Positions 9,384-23,470 are shown, counted from the stretch's first letter. The stretch: DNA of 64,000 bases from CAVPMN01 sp963706425 (GCA_963706425.1 CAVPMN010000003.1:221375-285374), one strand, 5' to 3'. Numbers and translations: made by a program. Notes: generated from the letters alone by a model not told the origin.

Positions 9384-9869
9384 GCGCGCGCAAGCCCGTG
9401 GCCAAGATGGGCAAGCCGCAGCGCCAGCACCTGCTGGCCCGGCTGATCGAGCAGCACGCCGTCCACAACCAGAGCCAGTTGGTCGACCTGCTTGGCCGAC
9501 GAGGGCGTGCTCGCGACGCAGGCCACGGTGTCGCGCGACCTCGACGATCTCGGCGCCATCAAAGTGCGGGTGCCCGGTGGTGAGACCGCCTATGCCATCC
9601 CTGCGCTCCCGAAGGAGCAGCGCGCTCCGGAAGACCACCTGCGTCGGGTCTTCGGCGACTGGGTGGTCGAGGTGGCCTCGTCGGGCAACCTCGTGGTGCT
9701 TCGCACCCCACCCGGCTCGGCGCACGTGGTGGGCTCGGCCCTCGACCGAGCCGGCCTGCCCGAGGTGATCGGCACCGTCGCGGGCGATGACACCCTCGTG
9801 GTCGTGGCCGCCGAAGGAGTCAGCGGCACCCAGCTGGCGCAGTCCCTTTCCGACCTTGCGGGCCTCTGA
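9380..9869 (+). CDS. argR: Arginine repressor, with one +1 frameshift
   Basis: ArgR senses arginine and, as a hexamer, binds ARG boxes. The N-terminal winged helix is split: QRQHLLARLIEQHAVHNQSQLVDLL continues as ADEGVLATQATVSRDLDDLGAIKVR only if one T of CTTGG at 9492-9493 is removed. The C-terminal arginine-binding domain is whole (GDWVVEVASSGNLVVLRTPPGSAHVV, EVIGTVAGDDTLVVV). Repaired length is about 162 residues, normal. GTG 9380 overlaps argF. If the insertion were real, the DNA-binding domain would be lost and the operon derepressed. Confidence 0.9.
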
Positions 9870-9881
9870 GCCCGCGAGCAA

Positions 9882-9899
9882 TCTGCACGAACGTTCAAT
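9882..9899 (+). promoter_or_regulatory. Possible second ARG box between argR and argG
   Basis: The sequence TGCACGAACGTTCA (9884-9897) keeps the TG....TTCA ends of the ARG-box pattern and contains the palindrome GAACGTTC. It lies in the 47-base argR-argG gap, the only sizeable gap in the operon, just upstream of the argG ribosome site. It could allow separate control of argGH. The match is partial, so this is tentative. Confidence 0.3.
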
Positions 9900-9916
9900 C
9901 GAGAGAAGAGGAAACG

Positions 9917-11129
9917 ATGTCCAAGCGAGTCGTCCTGGCTTACAGCGGTGGTCTCGACACCTCCGTCGCCGTCCGGTGGATGACCGAGGAGTACGGCGTC
10001 GAGGTCATCACCGTCGCCTGCGACGTCGGACAGGGCGGCGACTGGGACACCCTCAACGCGCGGGCTCGGGCCGCTGGTGCGGTGGAGGCCCTGGTGGTCG
10101 ACTGCCGTGAGGAGTTCGCCCGCGACTTCGTCGCTCCTGCGCTGCGCGCCAACGCCCTCTACGAAGGGCGCTACCCGCTGGTGTCGGCGTTGTCCCGCCC
10201 GGTCATCGTTCGCCACCTGGTCGACGTCGCCCGTCGCTTCGGCGCGTCGGCCGTCGCCCACGGCTGCACGGGCAAGGGCAACGACCAGGTGCGCTTCGAG
10301 GTGTCCACTCGCGCGCTGGCGCCCGATCTCGAGATCCTCGCGCCGGTGCGGTCGTGGGGGATGACCCGCGAGGACTGCATCGACTACGCGGCCAAGCACC
10401 AGATCCCGCTCACGGCCACCAAGGAGAAGCTCTACTCGATCGACGACAACCTCTGGGGTCGGGCCATCGAGTGCGGCGAGATGGAAGACCCGTGGGCCGA
10501 GCCTCCGGCCGACGTGTGGAGCATGACCCGTCTCACGGCGAGCGAGCCACGCGATCTCAACGGTCACCTTCGAGGCCGGTCTCCCGGTGGCCATCGACGG
10601 CGAGAGCTTGGCCCTGCACGACCTCGTCACCACGATGAACGAGGTGGTCGGGTCCTATGGCTGGGGGCGCCTCGACATGGTCGAGAACCGCCGGGTCGGC
10701 ATCAAGAGCCGCGAGACCTACGAGGCTCCCGGCGCGCTGGCCCTCATCCAGGCCCACGCCGATCTCGAGAGCCTCACGCTCGAACGCGACCTCATGCACG
10801 AGAAGCAGCGGCTCGAAGGCCGTTACGCCGACCTCGTCTACGACGGCATGTGGTTCTCGCCGCTCAAGGAGGCGCTCGACGCGTTCATCGACGCCAGCCA
10901 GCGGTTCGTCTCCGGTGAGGTGCGGTTGCGGCTCGAGCCCGGGCGCTGCTTCGTCGTGGGCCGACGCAGCGAGCACAGCCTCTACGACTACGGGCTGGCC
11001 ACCTACGACGCCGCCGACAGCTTCAACCACGCCGACTCCGAAGGGTTCGTGCGGTTGTGGGGCCTCGGCATCCAGACCTGGGCGGCCCGTCAGGTCGGCA
11101 ACGCGGCGGCGTCGGACCGCGGGGCATGA
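9917..11129 (+). CDS. argG: Argininosuccinate synthase, with one +1 frameshift
   Basis: Joins citrulline and aspartate using ATP. The N-terminal PP-loop VVLAYSGGLDTSVAVRWM is intact, as are VSALSRPVIVRHLVDVA and GCTGKGNDQVRFE. The frame changes near 10559: one A in CTCAACGG must be dropped to give EPRDLTVTFEAGLPVAIDGE. The remainder (GRLDMVENRRVGIKSRETYE, DLMHEKQ, DGMWFSPLKEALD, YDYGLATYDAADSFNH) is normal. Repaired length is about 403 residues, as in the family. Ribosome site GAAGAGG precedes ATG 9917. Four bases separate it from argH. Confidence 0.92.
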
Positions 11130-11133
11130 GCCG

Positions 11134-12516
11134 GTGAGCACCCTCTGGCACGGTCGCTTCGAGGGCGGGCCCGCCGACGAGCTCATGGCCTACACCGTCA
11201 GCCTGCCGTTCGACCGGCGGCTGGCCTTCGACGACCTGGTCGGCTCGCGGGCGCACGTGCGCGGCCTGGTGCGCGCCGGCATCCTCGACGACACCGAGTC
11301 GGCCGCGGTGCTCGACGCGCTCGATCAGGTCGAACGCGAGCTGCGGGCCGGCTCGTTCGAGTTCGTGCCGTCCGACGAGGACATCCACACCGCGGTCGAG
11401 CGTCGGGTCACCGATCTCGCCGGTGACGCCGGCGCCAAGCTGCACACCGGGCGCAGCCGCAACGATCAGATCGCCACCGATCTCCGATTGTTCGCCAAAC
11501 GCGAGCTGGCGACGGTGGCCGGCCGGGTGCTCGACCTCCAGCAGGTGCTGCTCGACCGGGCCATCGAGGCGGGCGGCAGCTACCTGCCGGGCTACACCCA
11601 CCTGCAGCGCGCGCAGCCGGTGCTGCTGGCGCACCACCTGCTGGCCCACGGCTGGGCGCTGGCGCGCGACGTCGATCGCCTGCTCGACGCCCGCCGACGT
11701 CTCGACGTCTCGCCCCTCGGCGCCGGCGCGCTGGCGGGCTCCTCCCTCGCGCTCGACCCGGCCGCGGTGGCCGCCGACCTCGGCTTCGCGGCGGTGTTCG
11801 ACAACAGCCTCGACGCGGTGAGCGACCGCGACTTCGTCGCCGAGTCCCTCTTCGCCCTGGCCCTGCTCGGCGTGCACCTCTCGCGCATCGGCGAGGAGAT
11901 CGTGTTGTGGTGCACCGACGAGTTCGGCTTCGCCCGGCTCGACGACGCCTACTCGACGGGCAGCTCGATGCTGCCGCAGAAGAAGAACCCCGACATCGCG
12001 GAGTTGGCCCGCGGCAAGGCCGGTCGTCTCATCGGTCATCTCACCGGCCTGCTCGCCACGCTCAAGGCCCTGCCCCTCGCCTACAACCGCGATCTGCAGG
12101 AGGACAAGGAACCGCTGTTCGACGCACTCGACCAGGTCACCCTCGGCCTCAGCGCCATGAGCGGGCTGATCAGCACGCTCACCTTCGACATCGAGGCGAT
12201 GCAAGAGGCGGCCGACAGCCCGGCAGCTGCGGCCACCGATCTGGCCGAGTGGCTGGTGGCCAACGGCATGCCGTTCCGTCAGGCGCACGCTGTGGTCGGT
12301 GCCTTGGTGCGCGAGTCGCTGAGCGAGGGCCGGCCGTTGGCCGATCTGCTCGAAGACCACGGCGACTTCGGCGTCGACGCCCTGCACCTGCTCGAACGAG
12401 GCGTCGCGGTGCTGCGCCGCACCACGCCCGGTGGCGCCGGACCCGAGGCGGTCGCCCCGCAGCTCGAGCGCTTCGCCGAACGCCTCACTTCCGATCGGGC
12501 GCGGGTCGAGGCCTGA
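11134..12516 (+). CDS. argH: Argininosuccinate lyase
   Basis: 460 residues, fumarase/aspartase superfamily; splits argininosuccinate into arginine and fumarate, the last step of the pathway. The signature TGSSMLPQKKNPD (catalytic Ser on a mobile loop) is present, with AKLHTGRSRNDQIATDLRL and GYTHLQRAQPVLLAHHLLA. GTG 11134 is 4 bases beyond the argG stop and is the family start (STLWHGRFEGG). It ends the arginine operon; the next gene begins 3 bases later, so transcription may continue into the thioesterase and mpg. Confidence 0.96.
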   Translation: MSTLWHGRFEGGPADELMAYTVSLPFDRRLAFDDLVGSRAHVRGLVRAGILDDTESAAVLDALDQVERELRAGSFEFVPSDEDIHTAVERRVTDLAGDAGAKLHTGRSRNDQIATDLRLFAKRELATVAGRVLDLQQVLLDRAIEAGGSYLPGYTHLQRAQPVLLAHHLLAHGWALARDVDRLLDARRRLDVSPLGAGALAGSSLALDPAAVAADLGFAAVFDNSLDAVSDRDFVAESLFALALLGVHLSRIGEEIVLWCTDEFGFARLDDAYSTGSSMLPQKKNPDIAELARGKAGRLIGHLTGLLATLKALPLAYNRDLQEDKEPLFDALDQVTLGLSAMSGLISTLTFDIEAMQEAADSPAAAATDLAEWLVANGMPFRQAHAVVGALVRESLSEGRPLADLLEDHGDFGVDALHLLERGVAVLRRTTPGGAGPEAVAPQLERFAERLTSDRARVEA

Positions 12517-12519
12517 CCG

Positions 12520-12906
12520 GTGGGCTACCGCCATGACATGTGGGTCCGGTACGCCGAGGTCGACCGGCAGAACGTGGTGTTCAACAGCCACTACCTGGCC
12601 TACGCCGACGAGGCCATGTCGCATTGGATGCGCTCGGTCGGGTGGGACTACGGCAAGCCTCAGTGGGACTTCATGGTCCGCCACGCCGAGATCGACTGGC
12701 ACGGGTCGGCCGGCTACGGCGACGTGGTGACCATCGACTGCGCGGTGGTGCGATGGGGCACCACCAGTTTCGACGTGGGCTTCTCGGTCTCGGTCGAGCA
12801 GCGATCCATCGTCGAGTTGCGCCTCACCTACGTGGGCATCGACCCGGCAACCCAGACGAAGGCCCCTGTTCCCGAGAGCTTCCGGTCTGCCCTCGGTGAC
12901 CCCTGA
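12520..12906 (+). CDS. Hotdog-fold acyl-CoA thioesterase (4HBT/YbgC-like)
   Basis: 128 residues. The N-terminus VRYAEVDRQNVVFNSHYLAYADEA matches the 4-hydroxybenzoyl-CoA thioesterase pattern with its catalytic Asp (the D of EVD); the rest fits one hotdog domain. Substrate cannot be told from sequence. Starts at GTG 12520 three bases after argH and overlaps mpg by 11 bases, so it is probably cotranscribed. Confidence 0.82.
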   Translation: MGYRHDMWVRYAEVDRQNVVFNSHYLAYADEAMSHWMRSVGWDYGKPQWDFMVRHAEIDWHGSAGYGDVVTIDCAVVRWGTTSFDVGFSVSVEQRSIVELRLTYVGIDPATQTKAPVPESFRSALGDP

Positions 12907-13480
12907 GCGACCGCTGCCGCGCCAGTTCTTCGCGCGCGACAGCCGCCAGGTCGCTCGCGACCTGCTCAACAAGATCGTGGTGGTCGGCGATCGGGCGGCA
13001 CGGATCGTCGAGGTCGAGGCCTACCTGGGTGGTGAGGACCCGGCCAGCCACGCCTTCAAGGGCGAGACGGCGCGCAACCGCACCATGTTCGGTCCCGCCG
13101 GCCACCTGTACGTGTACTTCACCTACGGGATGCACTGGTGTGCCAACGCGGTTTGCGGCGAGGAGGGCACGGCCACTGCCGTCCTGCTCCGCGCCGGGTC
13201 GCCGCTACGCGGCATCGACGCCATGTGGGCGGCCCGTCCGGCGGCGCGCCGGCTCACCGACCTGTGCAGCGGCCCGGCGAAGCTCTGCCAGGCGCTGGGC
13301 ATCACGGGCGACGACGACGGGGTCGACCTCACCCGTCCGCGCGGCCGCATCTCCATCACCGACGACGGGATGGCACCGCCGACTCGACCGGGGCGGTCCA
13401 CCCGGATCGGGCTGTCGCGGGGCATCGACCATCCCTGGCGCTGGTACGTTCCCGACGATCCGCATGTCTCCCGACCCTGA
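12896..13480 (+). CDS. mpg: DNA-3-methyladenine glycosylase (AAG/MPG family)
   Basis: 194 residues. Base-excision enzyme for alkylated purines, unrelated in fold to AlkA. Visible: FFARDSRQVARDLLNKIVV, the catalytic-Glu stretch RIVEVEAYLGGEDPASHAF, RNRTMFGPAGHLYVYFTYGMHWC (intercalating Tyr region) and LCSGPAKLCQALGI. GTG 12896 lies inside the preceding gene and is the only start giving a full-length family member. It is next to tyrS as in M. tuberculosis (Rv1688-Rv1689). Together with alkA and ogt this gives three alkylation-repair enzymes in 13 kb. Confidence 0.93.
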   Translation: MTPERPLPRQFFARDSRQVARDLLNKIVVVGDRAARIVEVEAYLGGEDPASHAFKGETARNRTMFGPAGHLYVYFTYGMHWCANAVCGEEGTATAVLLRAGSPLRGIDAMWAARPAARRLTDLCSGPAKLCQALGITGDDDGVDLTRPRGRISITDDGMAPPTRPGRSTRIGLSRGIDHPWRWYVPDDPHVSRP

Positions 13481-14042
13481 CCTGCTCGAGGTGCTGCACG
13501 GCGCCCGCGTGGCCGACGACCAGCAGGCCGACGTGCGACGCCAGATGCTCGACTTCGCGCATCACCATCCCGATGCCCTCGACCGCAGTTGCGAGGACGG
13601 TCACTTCACCGGCTCGGCGCTGGTCGTCGACCCGGCGACCCAGCGCACTCTGCTGCTGTTCCACGCCAAGGCCCAGCGCTGGCTGCAACCGGGTGGGCAC
13701 GCCGACGGAGAGGGTGACCTGGCCCAGGTGGCGTGGCGCGAGGCGTCCGAGGAGACCGGCATCGTCGGCCTGCGGGTGGTGCGGCCCGCCATCGACCTCG
13801 ACATCCACCTCTTCCGGCCCCGCACCGGCACGCCCCGGATCCATCTCGACGTGCGCTTCCTCGTGGTGGCCCCACCGGACGCGGACGTGGTGGGCAACCA
13901 CGAGTCCGAGGCGCTGCGCTGGGTTCGCCTCGACGAGCTGACCGCCCTCGGGGTCGACGACGGGCTGCTCAGGTTGGCCCGAGCGGGGTTGGCGCGCGCC
14001 GCCGAGCTGGCGCAGGCCGAGCAGGACGAGACGACCGCCTAG
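13464..14042 (+). CDS. NUDIX hydrolase
   Basis: 192 residues. The NUDIX box GGHADGEGDLAQVAWREASEETGI keeps G...REASEETG; the first Glu of the consensus is shifted by one place, a variation seen in actinobacterial members. An N-terminal helical extension (about 45 residues) precedes the fold. Substrate unknown; the family hydrolyses nucleoside-diphosphate-linked compounds. ATG 13464 overlaps mpg by 17 bases. Its stop overlaps the tail of the convergent membrane-protein gene by four bases. Confidence 0.85.
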   Translation: MSPDPDLLEVLHGARVADDQQADVRRQMLDFAHHHPDALDRSCEDGHFTGSALVVDPATQRTLLLFHAKAQRWLQPGGHADGEGDLAQVAWREASEETGIVGLRVVRPAIDLDIHLFRPRTGTPRIHLDVRFLVVAPPDADVVGNHESEALRWVRLDELTALGVDDGLLRLARAGLARAAELAQAEQDETTA

Positions 14043-14602
14043 CCGACCTCGCGGGGAGTGGCGCAGCTGGCCATCAGGTTGATCTTGGCGAACCGGTCGA
14101 TCGGCTCGGTGATCTGGCGGGCGTCCTTCTCCGCGACGAAGAACCGGGCGTCGGGGTCGTCGCGGAGGCGTTCGGCGTAGTCCTCCCGGTTGCCCAGGTA
14201 GATCGACCAGTCGCCCAGCCACTCGGCGTACATGGCGCCGTCGCGGGTTTCGGCTGGGGGAGTGAGCGGCTCGAGCTCGGTGAGCATGGTGGCGAGGATC
14301 GCGGTGGCGGTGTCGACCGCCTCGGCCCGCTCGACCGCAGTTCTCGGCTGCGAAGGCCGGTGGCAGGGCGGCGATCTCGGTGGCCGCCGCGGCACAGATG
14401 GGCTCGGCCGTCTGAGCGATGGCGGGGTCGTCGAGCTCGCCGAACGGGCGGCCGGGCGAGCGGGTCAAGGCGTAGATCCACAGCAGGGCCGAGCCCAGGA
14501 TGATCGTGATCACCGCGACACGAGCGATGGTCTGGCCACGGGTGCGCTGCCCGGACGGCCCGGCCGGCGCGCCGGCGCGTCCGTCAGGGGCTCATCGCTC
14601 AT
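14039..14602 (-). CDS. Uncharacterised single-pass membrane protein, frame disturbed twice
   Basis: Not recognised. Three minus-strand frame segments join into one plausible 187-residue protein: a short cytoplasmic head from ATG 14602 (MSDEPLTDAPA), one transmembrane helix (VAVITIILGSALLWIYAL), then a soluble domain (DDPAIAQTAEPICAAAATEIAALP ... AVDTATAILATMLTEL ... EWLGDWSIYLGNREDYAERL). Joining needs one base removed near 14339 and one added in the GC-rich stretch around 14570. The conserved-looking W and the acidic tail suggest a real family in this lineage. GTG 14513 is an alternative start that would still keep the helix. Divergent from tyrS, convergent with the NUDIX gene. Confidence 0.6.
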
Positions 14603-14677
14603 GGGGTTCACTGTGCCGCTCGGGACGGCGTGATACCAAATGGACGTGTCGACCCGTGGTTTGACAGGTTTGCCGGT

Positions 14678-15986
14678 GTGAGTGCACCCACCACGGGCCG
14701 CGGCGCGGCCATCCTCGACGACCTGGCGGCTCGTGGCCTCGTTCACGACACCACCGACCCCGACCTGTTGAGGGCCCGACTCGACGACGGCCCCATCGTC
14801 GTCTACGGCGGCTTCGACCCCACCGCCGACAGCCTGCACATCGGCAGCCTGGTGCCGCTGCTGCTGCTGCGCCGCTTCCAGCTGTTCGGCCATCGGCCGA
14901 TCGCCCTCGCCGGAGGGGCCACCGGGATGATCGGCGACCCGAGTGGCCGGTCCGACGAGCGCAACCTGCTCGACGGCCCCACGCTCGATCGCTACGTGGC
15001 CGGCATCAAGGCCCAGCTCGAGCAGTTCCTCGACTTCTCGCCGGGCCCCACCCAGGCGGAGCTGGTCGACAACCGCGAGTGGACCGAGCCCGTGAGCATC
15101 CTCGAGTTCCTCCGCGACGTCGGCAAGCACATCACGGTCAACGTGATGCTGGCCAAGGAGTCGGTGCAGGCCCGGGTCGAGAGCGAGTCGGGCATCTCCT
15201 ACACCGAGTTCAGCTACATGCTGCTGCAGGCCAACGACTATCGGTGGCTGCACCGGCACCGCCAGTGCGAGCTGCAGGTCGGCGGATCCGACCAATGGGG
15301 CAACATCACCGCCGGCATCGACCTGGTCCGCCGCACCAGCGGCCACCACGTGCACGGCCTCACCGTCCCGCTGGTCACCAAGGCCGACGGCACCAAGTTC
15401 GGCAAGAGCGTCGAGGGCGCCGTGTGGCTCGATCCTGCCCGCACGTCGCCCTACGCGTTCTACCAGTACTTCGTGAACAGCGACGACCGCGACGTCCGGC
15501 GCTTCCTGCTCCAGCTCACCCTCCTGCCGGTCGACGAGGTCGACCGCATCATGGAGGTGCACGACAAGGCGCCCGAGCGTCGCGAGGCCCAACGGGCCCT
15601 GGCCGGCGCCGTCACCGCCCTGGTGCACGGGGAGGCGGCGGCCATCGAGGCGCAGGCCGCCTCGAGCGGCTTCACCCGGGCCAGTGCCGACCTCTCGGCC
15701 GACGATCTGGGCTGCCCTCGTCGACGCCATCCCCACCACCCACCTCGACCCCGGTCGGTTCGAGGGGCTCGACCTGATCGACGCCGCCGTCGAGACCGAG
15801 CTGGTGGCTTCGAAGAGCGAGGCCCGGCGCATGCTCGACCAGGCCGGTCTCTACGTCAACGACGAGCCGCAGAGCCAGACCCGCCCGCTCGGTGCCGCCG
15901 ACCTGCTGCACGGGCGGTTCGTGATGCTGCGTCGCGGGAAGAAGAGCCGGCATCTGCTGGTTGTCGAACCCGGAGACGCTGTCTGA
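14678..15986 (+). CDS. tyrS: Tyrosyl-tRNA synthetase, with one +1 frameshift
   Basis: Class I synthetase charging tRNA-Tyr. HIGH-type motif DSLHIGSLVPLLLL, tyrosine site VGGSDQWGNITAGIDL and the KMSKS equivalent KFGKS are present. Near 15709-15711 a run of three G must be two to pass from DLSADDL into AALVDAIPTTHLD and the C-terminal S4 RNA-binding domain (ASKSEARRMLDQAGLYVNDE). Repaired length is about 435 residues. GTG 14678 (SAPTTGRG) is taken as start. The unrepaired frame would lose the S4 domain, which TyrRS needs for tRNA binding, so an assembly error is likely. Confidence 0.93.
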
Positions 15987-16484
15987 GCACAGGCGGCAAT
16001 CCGGGCATCGGAGAAAATGCGCGCGTCCGTGGGTTGGCACCCTGCGGGTGGCGCTGGTACGGTGCCTCTCCCTGCCTACGTGACCGGTCCTACCGCCGGG
16101 CAGCCGGCTTCGCCGGTTTGACCCGCCCGGGGATCATCAGTAGGTTGACAATCCGCTTCGGAACGGGGTTCGCCCTGCACCGGAGCCAGCACTGCGGCTC
16201 GCTTCGGCGGCCGCTTGCCCACGAAGGGCGTCGAGCTCTGGCCTGCCGGCCCTCTCGACAAGGCGCTCCTTGAAAACGGAATAGAGGACGAAAAAGCCAG
16301 TGCGGGCGACCATCGCGCGCACCGTCCACGTGGCAGGGCCCTCGGGCCTTGGTGGACGGCAGCGGTCATGGTTGTCATCAATTCAATAAGCATCTCCTTT
16401 CGGGGAGACGTGCCAGTTGGTCTCGGGTGCCATCCCGAGGCCGGCTCTTCAACGATCGAAGGCCTGCTTCGGCAGGTCGAGATC
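15987..16484 (+). promoter_or_regulatory. rrn operon promoter and leader region
   Basis: No gene is seen in these 498 bases. Candidate promoter: TTGGCA (16034-16039), 18-base spacer, TACGGT (16058-16063); an isolated TTGACA at 16145 has no convincing -10. The transcribed leader holds a long stem (CCGTCCAC 16322-16329 with GTGGACGG 16352-16359), a CCTGC-TTCG-GCAGG hairpin (16463-16476) and the palindrome TCGAGATCTCGA abutting the 16S 5' end. The left arm of the 16S processing stem is at 16262-16286. Which promoter is used is inference. Confidence 0.5.
16262..16286 (+). other. Left arm of 16S RNase III processing stem
   Basis: Twenty-five bases around CCTTGAAAACGGAATAGAG pair with 18178-18202 in the spacer (CTCTATTCCGTTTTGAAGG), with two mismatches. 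They enclose the whole 16S gene, as expected for the double-stranded precursor stem cut by RNase III. Confidence 0.8.
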
Positions 16485-21413
<4,929 letters not shown>

Positions 21414-21419
21414 ATTTAC

Positions 21420-21454
21420 AATGATGTTTGTGCTCGCTATGGAGTTCTCGAGGG
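21420..21454 (+). other. Right arm of 23S RNase III processing stem
   Basis: Pairs with 18301-18335; the core GTGCTCGCTATG matches CATAGCGAGCAC exactly, with G-U pairs and a few mismatches on either side. A further hairpin (GAGCGCG-TCGTT-CGCGCTC, 21458-21476) sits between it and 5S. Confidence 0.75.
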
Positions 21455-21492
21455 CTCGAGCGCGTCGTTCGCGCTCGCCTTTGACAACAGAT

Positions 21493-21610
<118 letters not shown>

Positions 21611-21618
21611 TCTCACGA

Positions 21619-21652
21619 AAGAGGGGCCCTTCGGGGCCCCTCTTCTTCGTTT
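21619..21652 (+). terminator. Rho-independent terminator of the rrn operon
   Basis: An 11-bp stem built on GAGGGGCCC and GGGCCCCTC closes a TTCG tetraloop and is followed by TTCTTCGTTTT. It lies 9 bases after 5S, on the plus strand. Confidence 0.93.
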
Positions 21653-21696
21653 TGCGACGTTCAGCGGCCGAACATCGACCCGATAGGCTGCCGCTC

Positions 21697-22818
21697 ATGG
21701 CCCAACGTGGAGGAGCTTCCGGCGCGCCGCGGAAAGGGTCGAAGGGCCAGCCGCCGCGATCGACAGGTGGGGCCGGCAGGTCGGGTGGGGCCGGCAAAGG
21801 CGGTTCGAGTTCGGCTCGGAAGGGCAGCACCGGCAAAGGGCGCGGTGCGCCCCCCGGCCAGTCCACCGACGCGCCTCGGTCCTGGGGTGGGCTGGCCCGC
21901 AAGGGTGCGGCGCGCATGGACCCCGAAGGGGCACCGCCGCGGGGCGGGGGCCGCACTCGATCGGGATCGACGGGGGGTGCCTCGGCTGCATGGCGTGACG
22001 CCGTGTCGCGATCGAAGGGTGACGGGGCACCTGACCGCGGCGACCGTCGCACGGGTCCGCCGGGCGTGTCCGGCCCGCCCAGTCCACAGGCCGAGTGGGT
22101 GCTCGTCGACGACGACGTGCGCGATCAGGCCGAGCGGGCCGTGCGGCGCGGCTCGGCCCCCCGCCGGCGGGGGGCGGCCAGCTCTGGCACCGGTCTCGAC
22201 GATGACGTCCGCGCCCAGGTGGCCAAGTCGACCGACCCCGCCCGGCGCGAGCGGGTCGAGCGGCGGCTGAAGGAGGCCGGCAAGGCGTTCCAGGCCGATC
22301 GCTTCGGCGATGCGGCCCGCATCCTCAAGCCGTTGGCCCAGCAGGCGCCGAGCCTCGCTCCGGTGCGCGAGCTCTACGGGCTCACGCTCTATCGCCAGGG
22401 GAAGTGGCGGCCGGCGATCGCCGAGCTCGAGGCCTTCCGCTCCCTGACCGGGTCGACCGAGCAGAACCCCGTGTTGGCCGATTGCCACCGGGCGCTCGGC
22501 CACTACGACGAGGTCGGCGACCTGTGGGACGAGCTGCGTCAGGCATCGCCGTCGGCGGAGCTGGTCACCGAGGGGCGCATCGTGGCGTCGGGCGCGCTGG
22601 CCGACCAGGGCCGCACCCGGCCCGCCATCGCGCTGCTCGAGAAGGACTGGCGGTTCCCGAAGCGACCGAAGGAGCACCACCTCCGCCGGGCGTACGCGCT
22701 GGCCGACCTCTACGAGCGTGCCGGCGAGCTGCCGCGTGCACGTGACCTCTTCCAGCGGGTGGCAGCAGCCGATCCCGAGTTCGCCGACGCCGGTCAGCGA
22801 GCCCGGGCCCTGCGCTGA
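21697..22818 (+). CDS. TPR-repeat protein with long basic, Gly/Arg-rich N-terminus
   Basis: 373 residues. Residues 1-130 are low complexity, rich in Gly, Ala, Arg, Pro and Ser, and probably disordered. From about residue 165 the sequence forms tetratricopeptide-like helix pairs (RRLKEAGKAFQADRFGDAARILKPLAQQAP, VRELYGLTLYRQGKWRPAIAELEAF, LADLYERAGELPRARDLFQRVAAADP). TPR arrays mediate protein contacts; partner unknown. ATG 21697 is chosen since TAGGCT stands 7 bases upstream (leaderless promoter pattern) and no ribosome site is seen. The basic head might bind nucleic acid, which is speculation. Confidence 0.8.
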   Translation: MAQRGGASGAPRKGSKGQPPRSTGGAGRSGGAGKGGSSSARKGSTGKGRGAPPGQSTDAPRSWGGLARKGAARMDPEGAPPRGGGRTRSGSTGGASAAWRDAVSRSKGDGAPDRGDRRTGPPGVSGPPSPQAEWVLVDDDVRDQAERAVRRGSAPRRRGAASSGTGLDDDVRAQVAKSTDPARRERVERRLKEAGKAFQADRFGDAARILKPLAQQAPSLAPVRELYGLTLYRQGKWRPAIAELEAFRSLTGSTEQNPVLADCHRALGHYDEVGDLWDELRQASPSAELVTEGRIVASGALADQGRTRPAIALLEKDWRFPKRPKEHHLRRAYALADLYERAGELPRARDLFQRVAAADPEFADAGQRARALR

Positions 22819-22955
22819 CCGGCATCGGGTCGCTTCGGCTGGCCGACGCCCGCTCATTCCTGTCGTAGGCCATCGGTAGGGTGTGGCTCTTCCCCCGAGA
22901 CCGGTTCGGTGGCGCGGCCCGAGCGGCACACGCCATCGCGAGCAAGGGGAACGAG

Positions 22956-23375
22956 ATGTCGAAGACGAACGCGAGTGCACCGGCGCAGGCGGCACGGCCC
23001 GACGGCGGCGATAAGGGCGGCCTCGCCGGGGTGAACCTGGTGGTGGTGGCAGGTGAGCTGTCGAGCGATCCGGTCGAACGGGTGCTGCCTTCCGGCGATC
23101 GGCTGATCGCCTACGAGGTCACCAGCCGGGTGGCCGGCGGTCCGGCCGACTCGGTGCCGGTGGTGTGGATCGACCCGCCGCCCTCGGCCGCCACGCTCTC
23201 CAAAACGACGCGGGTGGTCGTGTGGGGACGGGTGCGTCGGCGGTTCTTCCGAGCGGGCGGCGTCACCCAGAGCCGCACCGAGGTGGTCGCTCAGCGCATC
23301 GTGCCCGCCGGGCAACGGCGTCGGGTCGAGCCCCTCGTGCGCGCCGCCGTTCGCGACCTCGACCCGCTCGGCTAG
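22956..23375 (+). CDS. Single-stranded DNA-binding (OB-fold) protein, divergent SSB
   Basis: 139 residues. After a short polar head, NLVVVAGELSSDPVERVLPSGDRLIAYEV matches the first strands of bacterial SSB, and TTRVVVWGRVRRRFFRAGGVTQSRTEVVAQRIV matches the later OB-fold strands. The long acidic C-terminal tail with DDDIPF that essential SSB uses for partner binding is absent, so this is a short accessory SSB-like protein rather than the housekeeping one. ATG 22956 follows AGGGGA at 5-7 bases. A TAGGGT box lies at 22877. Confidence 0.75.
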   Translation: MSKTNASAPAQAARPDGGDKGGLAGVNLVVVAGELSSDPVERVLPSGDRLIAYEVTSRVAGGPADSVPVVWIDPPPSAATLSKTTRVVVWGRVRRRFFRAGGVTQSRTEVVAQRIVPAGQRRRVEPLVRAAVRDLDPLG

Positions 23376-23470
23376 CGCCACCCCGGCGAGATTCCGTCGA
23401 GGCGGTGCCAGGGCGTACGCTGGGTCAGCCGCGCGTACACCGACGCGCGTCGACCGCTGTGAGGAGAGGC

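Noticed and set aside
14661..14666. TTGACA as a tyrS promoter -35
   Set aside because: It lies 12 bases before the start codon, leaving no room for a -10 element.
9488..15711. Programmed +1 frameshifting as explanation for the split genes
   Set aside because: Shift sites share no slippery codon, in-frame stop or stimulatory element, and the affected families are not known to be recoded.
21661..22995. Long minus-strand frame opposite the TPR gene
   Set aside because: A shadow caused by high GC; Arg/Pro/Gly-rich, without motifs, while the plus frame has TPR helices.
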